Virus record (IMG/VR): IMGVR_UViG_3300044675_002639
Coordinates: 1-44,358 of that record
Direction: 5' to 3' (one strand)
Origin: a virus
DNA: 44,358 nt
Position numbers and translations under genes: made by a program. The notes under the pieces are model-generated. The model saw only the letters and a list, made by a program, of their open reading frames with translations, was not told the DNA's origin and ran no database searches. Shown here one piece after another: positions 1-6,305 of this stretch (positions are counted from its first letter, which is position 1; each line of letters starts with the position of its first letter).

Positions 1-72
1 TTTTCGTAGGCAAGACTTCTAGCTCAAAGATTAAGCGATGGATTTCAGAATTTGAGAGGGAGATGGTGTCCA
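1..72. repeat. Terminal overlap of a circular sequence, left copy
   Basis: These 72 bases recur at 44287-44358 in the same orientation, with two substitutions (position 6 G versus T, position 65 G versus A). Joining the two copies restores one continuous reading frame for a RusA-like protein. This fits a circularly closed or circularly permuted genome, with the two mismatches reflecting strain variation or read error. A true short terminal repeat is less likely because the copies lie within a gene. Confidence 0.85.
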
Positions 73-374
73 AGTCTCTACCAAAATCCCCAATCGATGG
101 GCCAATCTCTGTCCATATCTCATTCAGGTTCGGATACAACAAAGGCATCAGAAAGAAGGATATTGGCAAGATACTGTGGAAGACCACAAGACCGGATCTT
201 GATAATATGGAGAAATCCATACTTGACTCACTTTCCAGGGTTGGCGTGATAACCGAAGACAAGAACGTTGTCTTAAAGTCATCGGAAAAGTGTTATTGCA
301 AGAAACCGGGCATTTACATAACCATCGATAAACTTGGAGAATACAGGGACTTTTCTGAAGATTTCCAAAAATAA
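3..374 (+). CDS. rusA: RusA-like Holliday junction resolvase, C-terminal part (gene spans the contig ends)
   Basis: The frame is open from base 3 and continues the N-terminus encoded at 44187-44358. The joined protein is about 160 residues, within the usual RusA range. RusA enzymes are homodimeric, metal-dependent nucleases that cut four-way junctions during recombination and replication. The diagnostic block is visible: RPDLDN with two aspartates, then a helix, GVITED with a further acidic residue, and a lysine shortly after (KNVVLKSSEK). The ATG at 63 is internal and is not the real start. It is the first gene of the plus-strand recombination operon, 41 bases before an exonuclease gene, so exonuclease, ERF annealing protein and resolvase form one recombination set. 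Family assignment is firm; the specificity is inferred. Confidence 0.85.
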   Translation, partial: FVGKTSSSKIKRWISEFEREMVSKSLPKSPIDGPISVHISFRFGYNKGIRKKDIGKILWKTTRPDLDNMEKSILDSLSRVGVITEDKNVVLKSSEKCYCKKPGIYITIDKLGEYRDFSEDFQK

Positions 375-415
375 TGCCTTGACGTAGGCATCCATAGTGG
401 CATCCTCACCCTGCC

Positions 416-1255
416 ATGCAATTAATACACGACCTGTCCGACCAGCAATACAAAGACCTTGAAGGAGTTAACTTCTCTTCTTTCAAGAACTTCTTCGTAT
501 CTCCTAACTACTTCAAGTGGAAACTTGAGAACCCAGAGCAAGAAACCGAAGACCTCCTTGTTGGTAATGCAGTCCATTGTGCTGTTCTTCAGCCAAAGGA
601 GTTCAGTAAGAAGTATGCTGTCGCTCCGAAGGTGGACAGGAGAAAGACTCAAGATAAGTTAATCTGGAATGAGTTCATTGAAGCGAACGCAAACAAGTGC
701 GTCCTTTCCGACGAAAGCATGGATATCGTTGCTTCTTGCACCGCTGCTCTTTCCAACTCCAGTTACTTCAAGTCTTTGTTCTCAAAAGGAGATGAGATTT
801 ATATCGAATCGGCCGGCAATTGCGACTTTGCAGGCAGCAAAATCAAGGGCAGAATCGACTTTTATAATAAGACGAAGAACATCATCTTCGATATCAAGAC
901 CTGTAAAGACCATCCAGACTTCCTTCAGATGCGTAGATATGCAGAGGGAAGACTTCATTATATGCAGGGTTTCTTTTACAGCGAGATTGTGATGCAGAAC
1001 TTTCAACTAAAAGAAAGACCTGTTGTAGTCTTCGGATACGTCCACAAGAAGAAGCCTAACACTATCGGACTCTCACAGTTCGGACCTGTTTATATGGAAA
1101 AGGCAAAGAGAGAACTCTCAGAAGCATTGTGCAGATATGAGAACTGCAAGCATACCAATATCTGGCCAGAAGCGTCCACCTCTCTCCTGCCTTCAATCGT
1201 CGAGCCTTTCGGCATTGACACCAGCAATTCCTCTGACGAAGATGCAGACGCATGA
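416..1255 (+). CDS. RecE/exodeoxyribonuclease VIII-like PD-(D/E)XK nuclease
   Basis: This 279-residue protein resembles the exodeoxyribonuclease VIII-like nucleases that degrade one strand of double-stranded DNA to give single strands for annealing. Visible motifs are GNAVH at 50-54, an acidic residue at E131, KGRIDF with D148, FDIKT with D159 and K161 (the D-x-K signature), and QGFFYSE at 184-190, which matches the QxxxY motif of RecB-type nucleases. The C-terminus is acidic (SSDEDADA). It ends in an ATGA overlap with the next gene. The ERF-family annealing protein at 3425 is the expected partner, as RecE pairs with RecT. Family call is strong; the 5'-3' polarity is inferred from the family. 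Confidence 0.88.
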   Translation: MQLIHDLSDQQYKDLEGVNFSSFKNFFVSPNYFKWKLENPEQETEDLLVGNAVHCAVLQPKEFSKKYAVAPKVDRRKTQDKLIWNEFIEANANKCVLSDESMDIVASCTAALSNSSYFKSLFSKGDEIYIESAGNCDFAGSKIKGRIDFYNKTKNIIFDIKTCKDHPDFLQMRRYAEGRLHYMQGFFYSEIVMQNFQLKERPVVVFGYVHKKKPNTIGLSQFGPVYMEKAKRELSEALCRYENCKHTNIWPEASTSLLPSIVEPFGIDTSNSSDEDADA

Positions 1256-1914
1256 ACGAAAAATACGAGCGTTTCTCTGGGGTGTTCGTCCCTAGGGAGG
1301 TGTTGTTGGACAACGAACTATCTGCTAACGCAAAACTGATATTTGCTATCGTGCAATCCCTCGATAACGACAGGGGTTGCTTTGCTAGCAACGAATACAT
1401 CGGCGGTATGGTCGGTATCTGCGACTCCGCTGTTAGGGCTTCCTTGTCTGTCTTGGAGGACAGGAAGTATATCGTAAGACACATAGACTCCGATGGAAAC
1501 CGTTCCATCAAGACCTGCACTACTCAGTCTTTCCGTGCCGAACCCCGCCAGATTTCTAGCGACCCCCCGCCAGAAATCCAGCACGCCCCCCGCCAGATTT
1601 CTAGCACATATAATACTAGGAAGAAGAGAATAGTTAATAACAAGACGCTCCTCCTGCCTCCTCTGCCTCATGGGGAAGAGTTCGCAAAGGCTTGGGAGTC
1701 TTGGGTCGCTTACAGGTCTGAACTGAAAAAGCCGTTGACAAGTGCATCGATGGTGGCACAGTTGAAGTTCCTCAAAGAACAACAAGAACATGACGCAATT
1801 ACATCAATCCAGCAATCTATTCGAAGCGGTTGGTTGGGCCTTTTCCCAGCAACAAAAGTCACCAAGCAAGCCGTCAGGAAACTCCTTACCGACTCCGACC
1901 ATGAAGCCTTTTAA
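1252..1914 (+). CDS. Helix-turn-helix replication-initiator-like protein with origin repeats inside the gene
   Basis: The 220-residue protein starts in an ATGA overlap with the exonuclease gene. Residues 1-95 look like a winged helix-turn-helix of the phage replication-protein type: a start resembling FVPREVLLDNELSANAKLIFAIV, then SNEYIGGMVGICDSAVRASLSVLEDRKYI and a basic wing. Residues about 97-122 are low in complexity and repeat the peptide PRQISS; the DNA there holds three iteron-like repeats followed by an AT-rich stretch. The C-terminal part (about 135-220) is a separate domain. The next gene is a DnaC-like loader. This arrangement, initiator with an embedded origin followed by a helicase loader, mirrors lambda O and P. 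Initiator function is inferred from domain order and context; a plain regulator is the alternative. Confidence 0.68.
   Translation: MNEKYERFSGVFVPREVLLDNELSANAKLIFAIVQSLDNDRGCFASNEYIGGMVGICDSAVRASLSVLEDRKYIVRHIDSDGNRSIKTCTTQSFRAEPRQISSDPPPEIQHAPRQISSTYNTRKKRIVNNKTLLLPPLPHGEEFAKAWESWVAYRSELKKPLTSASMVAQLKFLKEQQEHDAITSIQQSIRSGWLGLFPATKVTKQAVRKLLTDSDHEAF
1547..1642 (+). repeat. Iteron-like repeats and AT-rich stretch inside the initiator gene: candidate replication origin
   Basis: Three 14-base near-dyads lie at 1547-1560 (GCCAGATTTCTAGC), 1569-1582 (GCCAGAAATCCAGC) and 1592-1605 (GCCAGATTTCTAGC). Each follows a C run, and they are spaced 22 and 23 bases apart, about two helical turns. Bases 1606-1642 are A/T-rich (ACATATAATACTAGG and onward). 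The same dyad plus ACATATA recurs in the intergenic region at 34950-34970. Regular spacing next to an AT-rich stretch is typical of initiator-bound origins; that this is an origin is inference. Confidence 0.6.
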
Positions 1915-2569
1915 GTGCGATTGCGGAGGAGACAGGGTTCCTCTCGTTCAAGACGGAAAGATGCGTTCTGCCGAATACTTCTGCCCTTCGTGCGAGCACA
2001 AGTATACGCTTCAAGGCGACCCCAAGCGTGGTGCGTCTTGGGCTTATGAGCCACTTAATCTTCCAGCCGAATACGCAAAGACCGAAGTATCCAAGATACC
2101 CTGCAAGAAGATGCAGGAGGTCGCAGAGAATTGGTGCGGATGGGAGGCTGGACGCTCGTTGCTTCTCCACGGAACCACCAGAGTCGGAAAGACTAGGGCG
2201 GCTTGGGAAGTTACCCGCCGTCATTGGAAGAAGCACTACAAGAGACAGGTCTGCATGACCATGCGTGGCTTCGAGAGAATGATTGAAGAAGGCTTTCAAA
2301 GAAATGACCATAGCAAAAGAATCGATGAAATCATCTCAATGCCATATCTCTACATTGACGACTTGGGCAAGGAACGCACGACACAGCGTGTTGCTTGCGA
2401 CCTCTTCGCCATCATTGACGAACGCACAATCAATCATCGACCGACTATCATTACTACCAATTTCACCTCTTCTGGCCTTCTTGGACGCTTTGACGACCAA
2501 GAGTTAGGGGCTGCTCTGATTGGTCGTTTCCGTGATTACTTCGATTGCATCGGTGCAACCAAAGAATGA
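1901..2569 (+). CDS. DnaC-like helicase loader ATPase with N-terminal zinc ribbon
   Basis: The 222-residue protein is an AAA+ ATPase of the DnaC/IstB type, which loads the replicative helicase onto DNA. An N-terminal zinc-ribbon pattern has cysteines at 6, 8, 28 and 31. Walker A is GTTRVGKT at 91-98, Walker B LYIDD at 150-154, sensor 1 TTN at 185-187, and a basic GRFRDY block at 209-213 may supply the arginine finger. The ATG at 1901 is chosen because the zinc ribbon begins there and it overlaps the previous gene by only 14 bases. An upstream ATG at 1790 would overlap it by 125 bases and encode an unrelated tail. No helicase gene is visible, so a host DnaB-type helicase is the likely client. 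Confidence 0.85.
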   Translation: MKPFKCDCGGDRVPLVQDGKMRSAEYFCPSCEHKYTLQGDPKRGASWAYEPLNLPAEYAKTEVSKIPCKKMQEVAENWCGWEAGRSLLLHGTTRVGKTRAAWEVTRRHWKKHYKRQVCMTMRGFERMIEEGFQRNDHSKRIDEIISMPYLYIDDLGKERTTQRVACDLFAIIDERTINHRPTIITTNFTSSGLLGRFDDQELGAALIGRFRDYFDCIGATKE

Positions 2570-2727
2570 AACACCCAAAGCAAGTAGGAATGTCCTGCAA
2601 GAACATTCGTTTCGTAAAGCGTGGACTTACCGAAAGTGAGTCCAAGAAGGCAGAGACTGTTCTCAAAGCAGACAGGGACAGATGGAATGAACTGATGTCC
2701 AAGCCTTTAAACAAGTGGAGCAAATGA
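2566..2727 (+). CDS. Small basic protein of unknown function
   Basis: This 53-residue basic protein is not recognised. It starts in an ATGA overlap with the helicase-loader gene and ends in an ATGA overlap with the methyltransferase gene, which supports it as a translated, coupled gene. The sequence begins MKHPKQVGMSCKNIRF and is rich in lysine and arginine, with a predicted helical middle (LTESESKKAETVLKADRD). There is no membrane segment. Its position suggests an accessory role in replication or DNA modification, but nothing in the sequence shows which. Confidence 0.65.
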   Translation: MKHPKQVGMSCKNIRFVKRGLTESESKKAETVLKADRDRWNELMSKPLNKWSK

Positions 2728-3428
2728 AGCCGTATTACCAGAACGAGTTGACTACAATCTACCACGGAGACGTAAACCAGGTCTTCGAGCAGATAGTCCT
2801 ACCAGAAGGGTATACTACAATCAGCGACCCGCCTTATAATCTTGGCTATCACTACGACTATTACGACGACAAGAAGAGCGAAACAGCATATCTTGATTGG
2901 ATGAAGTTCTGGTTCTCAAACAAGAGCGTCATAATCAACTACCCAGAGGCTATGTTCGATATCGCAATCCATATGAACAAGAAGCCGGAAAGGATTGTTA
3001 CTTGGGTTTATCCTTCCAATACTCCTAGGCAGTCTAGGATTATCGCTTGGTTCGGATGCAAGCCAGACCTTACCAGAGACGGACAGCCATACAAAGACCC
3101 CAAAGACCCTCGTTGCATCAAGAGAATGGAAGAGGGCTTCTTGGCTCGTCTGTATGATTGGTGGGAAATCAACCAAATTAAGAACAGAAACACCGAAAAG
3201 ACAGACCACCCCTGTCAGATACCTTTGTTCTTGATGGAACGCATCGTAAGGGTTACACAACCATCTTTTGTATTCGAACCTTTCTCTGGCTCTGGAACAA
3301 CCAACCTTGCTTGCCAGAACCTAGGAGTAAAGTCGGTTGGCGTAGAAGTCTCCGAAAAATACTGCGAAATAATTGCGAAACGACTTGACGACAACCTCCC
3401 TATGTTCCATAACGAACTTGCCAAATGA
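2724..3428 (+). CDS. DNA adenine-type methyltransferase (N6/N4 family), orphan
   Basis: The 234-residue protein has the two hallmark motifs of DNA amino-methyltransferases: DPPY at 35-38 (catalytic motif IV) near the N-terminus and FEPFSGSGTT at 184-193 (motif I, which binds S-adenosylmethionine) near the C-terminus. This order is that of the beta class, and DPPY usually means N6-adenine methylation. The ATG at 2724 overlaps the preceding stop (ATGA) and is preferred over the ATG at 2715. No restriction endonuclease is adjacent, so it is probably an orphan enzyme that protects phage DNA or marks it for replication. The target sequence cannot be predicted here. Confidence 0.88.
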   Translation: MKPYYQNELTTIYHGDVNQVFEQIVLPEGYTTISDPPYNLGYHYDYYDDKKSETAYLDWMKFWFSNKSVIINYPEAMFDIAIHMNKKPERIVTWVYPSNTPRQSRIIAWFGCKPDLTRDGQPYKDPKDPRCIKRMEEGFLARLYDWWEINQIKNRNTEKTDHPCQIPLFLMERIVRVTQPSFVFEPFSGSGTTNLACQNLGVKSVGVEVSEKYCEIIAKRLDDNLPMFHNELAK

Positions 3429-4231
3429 GCCAATACAGACCATACAACTACTATTCTTGGAAAGACTTCTCCGACGAATTTATGCCCGACAACACCATGA
3501 CCAACAACATCGAATATCGTGCCCAACTGAACTCCGCCCTAGTCGCTGCTATCGCAGAAACTAAGGACGTTCTGGCTGACAGCACTAATCCGTTCCACAA
3601 GAACAAGTATGCCTCTCTGGGTGCTCACCTTGAGGCCATCAAGCCTATCTTCCATAAGCACGGATTGGCTATCTTGCAGTTCCCGACCTCGACCGAAAAG
3701 GCGATTGGCGTGAACACCTGCATCGTCCATACTTCTGGTGCTTCCATCGAGGAGAGCATCTGCATCCCTGTTGCTGATAACGTCAAGGGTCAGGAGGCTG
3801 GTGCCATCATCTCGTATCTGCGTCGCTACGCTCTCGCCGCTGTCGCTGGAGTTGCCACCGAAGATGATGATGCCGAGGTCAACCGCATCAGCCAATCCGC
3901 CTCGTCTGGTGCGAGCGTCAAGACCACTTATGTCGCTCCTACGGCTAAATTCATCCCGAACCCTAACGCCTCGTCTGCTCCTGTCGGAGAGGTCAATTTT
4001 GACATTCCTGTTCCGTTCGGCAAGGCTAAGGGGACTACCCTCAACAACCTTCCTCTTGCGGACCTCGACTATTGGGCGAACAAGTGGGAACCCAAGCCGT
4101 GGGAAAAGACCGGAAAGGTAGGTCCTAAGGACTTAGCCTTGAAGTCGTCCGCACAGGCTTTGTGGTCTATCAAGAGTGTCGAACAGGGTTCTAATGACTC
4201 TGACGGCACGGAGGACGCAATTCCCTTCTAA
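3425..4231 (+). CDS. erf: ERF-family single-strand annealing protein with SSB-like acidic tail
   Basis: ERF proteins bind single-stranded DNA and anneal complementary strands in phage recombination. The ERF core covers roughly residues 30-150: STNPFHKNKYASLGAHLEAIKPIFHKHGLAILQ, a HTSG turn, and the signature GAIISYLRRYALAAVAGV followed by EDDD. After a low-complexity linker, about residues 197-223 carry an FGKAKGTTLNNLP...YWAN block resembling the small FGKxKG domain found in some phage recombination proteins. The last residues (DSDGTEDAIPF) imitate the acidic DDDIPF tip of bacterial SSB. The start at 3425 uses an ATGA overlap; the internal ATGs at 3482 and 3497 could also start the core. With the RecE-like nuclease it forms a classical recombination pair. 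Confidence 0.87.
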   Translation: MSQYRPYNYYSWKDFSDEFMPDNTMTNNIEYRAQLNSALVAAIAETKDVLADSTNPFHKNKYASLGAHLEAIKPIFHKHGLAILQFPTSTEKAIGVNTCIVHTSGASIEESICIPVADNVKGQEAGAIISYLRRYALAAVAGVATEDDDAEVNRISQSASSGASVKTTYVAPTAKFIPNPNASSAPVGEVNFDIPVPFGKAKGTTLNNLPLADLDYWANKWEPKPWEKTGKVGPKDLALKSSAQALWSIKSVEQGSNDSDGTEDAIPF

Positions 4232-4240
4232 TCTGGTTTT

Positions 4241-4312
4241 CGGCTTTTAGTTCAACGGATAGAACAACCGCCTTCTAAGCGGTGAATCAAGGTTCGATTC
4301 CTTGAAAGCCGA
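4241..4312 (+). tRNA. tRNA-Arg (anticodon TCT)
   Basis: The cloverleaf can be drawn in full. The acceptor stem is CGGCTTT (4241-4247) with AAAGCCG (4305-4311). The D stem is GTTC with GAAC, the anticodon stem ACCGC with GCGGT around the loop CTTCTAA, the variable loop GAAT, and the T stem CAAGG with CCTTG around TTCGATT. The anticodon TCT at 4274-4276 reads AGA and AGG. The discriminator base is A4312; CCA does not follow directly. It lies 9 bases after the ERF stop, inside the plus-strand operon, so it must be cut out of a polycistronic transcript. AGA/AGG are the main arginine codons in many of the structural genes. Confidence 0.95.
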
Positions 4313-4325
4313 CTCCACAACCAAT

Positions 4326-4928
4326 ATGAGATATCGACTAGAACGAGTAGACGAACTAACCCAGTCAATCTGGGATGATGTCGAAGGACGCAGAGTAATC
4401 AGGTTCATGGAGACTGATTATGCTGAAGACTTCAGTATCAGTAGTCCAAAGTTGATAGTCGATTTTCTCAACAACCAGGGGGGACTTGACAAGTATGATG
4501 CGTATGCTGCGATCAAGTCCCTCCTTTCACTTTCAAATAGGATTGCACTTAAGTTCAACGAAATGTCAGAGACAATCGAAGGACTAAAGGAGGGCGGCAC
4601 CGCCCTTAACTACATACTGCCAAAGCCGTGTGTCAACTACTCCGACTGCATCACAAACTCTGAGTTATACAGAATTCAGTATAAGATGGCAAAGGAGAAG
4701 TGGGATGCCTATTACAAGAGGTTCTATCTCAAGAGGCCCGGCGAAACCGATGAAATCGTAGCAAGAGCACATCGCTCTGACCTGCACCATATGAGAAGCA
4801 AGGATGGCAGATGGTATTTCAAGTGCACCATGAACAACAAAACAACCAGCAAATTCCTTGGAGAAAACGAGGAAGAGGCTAAAAAGAAAAGAGACTCACT
4901 TCTAAAAGAACTAGGATACCATGGCTAA
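4326..4928 (+). CDS. Unknown protein with C-terminal AP2/arm-like DNA-binding segment
   Basis: The 200-residue protein is not recognised as a whole. The start at ATG 4326 is chosen because the earlier ATG at 4302 lies inside the tRNA acceptor region. The final 40 residues (RSKDGRWYFKCTMNN, then KFLGENEEEAKKKRDSLL) have the pattern of AP2-like or integrase arm-type domains: three short strands with a GRWY turn, then a helix. Such domains bind DNA. The central part contains a helix-rich region with LSLSNRIALKFNEMSETIEGL. The gene overlaps the metallophosphoesterase gene by 8 bases. A DNA-binding role is inferred only from the C-terminal pattern. Confidence 0.7.
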   Translation: MRYRLERVDELTQSIWDDVEGRRVIRFMETDYAEDFSISSPKLIVDFLNNQGGLDKYDAYAAIKSLLSLSNRIALKFNEMSETIEGLKEGGTALNYILPKPCVNYSDCITNSELYRIQYKMAKEKWDAYYKRFYLKRPGETDEIVARAHRSDLHHMRSKDGRWYFKCTMNNKTTSKFLGENEEEAKKKRDSLLKELGYHG

Positions 4929-5688
4929 ATACGAAACATTCATCGCCGTAGGCGACAATCACGGAGACAAGGCCGACCCCATCGCTTTTGATGGAATGGT
5001 CGCTTTCCTCAAAGACTTCAAACCCAAGCACCGAATTCACCTCGGAGACTGCTTTGACTTCCGTTCAATCCGAAGGGGCGTAGGTGCTCTCGACAAGGAG
5101 TCCCATGAGTCGATGAAGGAAGACATCTATATGGGCAAGGAGTTCATCTCTGCACTACGCCCTACTGTGTTTCACTACGGAAACCACGAGGACAGACTTC
5201 ACCAACTGATTACGGGTTCATCCTCTGGCCTTATCAGAGACGCAGCAGAAAAGCAGGACGAGGAGATTAAGTCCTACCTGAGAAAGAAAGGATGCAAGAC
5301 CATCCTTCCCTATCACGCAGACCTTGGCGTATATACCCTAGGCCCCATCAAGACTGTCCACGGATACACCTGCAACAAGAACGCCGTAGAGGAACAAGCC
5401 TCTCATTACGGAAGCCCTGGCGGTGCCGTAATCATGGGACACATCCACCGCATCGCCTGTGTTACCGCAAAGAAGCACGGGGGCGTTGTAGGCTTCTCTG
5501 GTGGCTGTATGTGCCTTAAGAGAGAGATGGACTACGCAAAGAACAGGCTGGCTACCTCGCAATGGGGTTTGGGCTGGACTTACGGCATCGTCGAAGGTAA
5601 TGAATGGAAAGTCTGGCAAGCCCATCGCTTCAATGATGGGTGGATTTGGACTACCGAAATCAAGACATGGAAGCACAACATAAACTAA
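4921..5688 (+). CDS. Calcineurin-like metallophosphoesterase
   Basis: The 255-residue protein has all five conserved blocks of the metallophosphoesterase superfamily: GDNHGD at 11-16, GDCFDF at 42-47, GNHEDR at 87-92, HGY at 147-149 and GHIHR at 173-177. These ligate two metal ions and hydrolyse phosphoester bonds in nucleotides, nucleic acids or proteins. The protein has no signal peptide and should be cytoplasmic. It overlaps the upstream gene by 8 bases and sits at the distal part of the replication/recombination operon. Phage enzymes of this type have been linked to nuclease or nucleotide-phosphatase roles; the substrate cannot be told from sequence. Confidence 0.88.
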   Translation: MAKYETFIAVGDNHGDKADPIAFDGMVAFLKDFKPKHRIHLGDCFDFRSIRRGVGALDKESHESMKEDIYMGKEFISALRPTVFHYGNHEDRLHQLITGSSSGLIRDAAEKQDEEIKSYLRKKGCKTILPYHADLGVYTLGPIKTVHGYTCNKNAVEEQASHYGSPGGAVIMGHIHRIACVTAKKHGGVVGFSGGCMCLKREMDYAKNRLATSQWGLGWTYGIVEGNEWKVWQAHRFNDGWIWTTEIKTWKHNIN

Positions 5689-5960
5689 CCCTAAAGGACA
5701 TATACCTTAAAGCACTAGCAAGAGGACTTACTGCAAAAGAGGCCGGGTCCGAATACGGAGTAAACTACATATCCTTGTTGAACAGAGGCCCAGAAAACGG
5801 ACTCCCTCCATTGTATTCGCATTGGAGAAGGAAGGACCAAAGAAACTTGGAAAAGATGACCAGCGAAGAACTACTTAAACTTAAGCAGGAATTCGAGTCG
5901 TGGCTCAATCTCGTCAACCTAGTAATCGATGAAAAACAAAAGCAGCAAGGCAACCAGTAA
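5667..5960 (+). CDS. Small protein with helix-turn-helix-like segment
   Basis: The 97-residue protein is not assigned to a family. The ATG at 5667 overlaps the phosphoesterase gene by 22 bases; an in-frame ATG at 5640 would overlap more. Residues about 8-38 (LTLKDIYLKALARGLT, then AKEAGSEYGVNYISLLN) fit a helix-turn-helix in which the second half would be the recognition helix. The C-terminal half is a charged amphipathic helix (SEELLKLKQEFESWLNLVNLVIDEKQKQ) that could mediate dimerisation. It overlaps the next small gene by 32 bases. A transcriptional regulator of the operon is possible. Confidence 0.65.
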   Translation: MEAQHKLTLKDIYLKALARGLTAKEAGSEYGVNYISLLNRGPENGLPPLYSHWRRKDQRNLEKMTSEELLKLKQEFESWLNLVNLVIDEKQKQQGNQ

Positions 5961-6180
5961 TCTCATAGACGCATTATTCTTGAACGATGTGTGCAATGAT
6001 ACTCCAGGTCCCGAATGGTTTACTGTCTGGGATATCGTAAAAAAATACAACATCTCCAGAAGTCATGCGTCTCGAAAGATTACCACCCTTATCAAGAAGG
6101 GTAAGATCGAGATGAAGAAGTTTCGTATCGTAATCGACCTTAGTTCTAGGGTCGTCCCTCATTATAAACCCGTCAAATAG
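5929..6180 (+). CDS. Small winged-helix DNA-binding protein
   Basis: This 83-residue basic protein is the last gene of the plus-strand operon. Residues about 28-75 have a winged-helix layout: WFTVWDIVKKYNISRSHASRKI matches helix, turn and recognition helix, and KGKIEMKKFRIVID the wing strands. Such small proteins usually regulate transcription. It overlaps the previous gene by 32 bases. The stop is followed almost at once by a large hairpin at 6182-6216, then by the convergent end of the late operon. No specific family was recognised. Confidence 0.68.
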   Translation: MKNKSSKATSNLIDALFLNDVCNDTPGPEWFTVWDIVKKYNISRSHASRKITTLIKKGKIEMKKFRIVIDLSSRVVPHYKPVK

Positions 6181-6181
6181 C

Positions 6182-6216
6182 GTTTCATCCTTCCTGTGTG
6201 CAGCAGAAGGAGAAAC
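6182..6216. terminator. Long hairpin between convergent operons, probable bidirectional terminator
   Basis: GTTTC (6182-6186) and TCCTTC (6188-6193) pair with GAAGGA (6206-6211) and GAAAC (6212-6216), with one bulged A. An inner CTG/CAG closes a TGTG loop. It begins 2 bases after the last plus-strand operon gene and 90 bases beyond the last minus-strand late gene. There is no clean T tract on either side, so the terminator call rests on position and stem length. Bases 6217-6305 show no other feature. Confidence 0.5.
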
Positions 6217-6305
6217 TTATCAGACAAGACCCCAAAAGGTAAACGACGCGAAACCCGCCCACGCCTCATCTGACTAGAATGATTATCCCTATTTTATTCA
6301 GTTCG

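Noticed and set aside
4241-4312. tRNA as a phage attachment site
   Set aside because: No integrase or excisionase gene was seen and there is no second copy of the tRNA 3' end in the window.
4302-4325. ATG at 4302 as start of the gene after the tRNA
   Set aside because: That start lies inside the tRNA T arm and acceptor stem; ATG 4326 is outside the tRNA.
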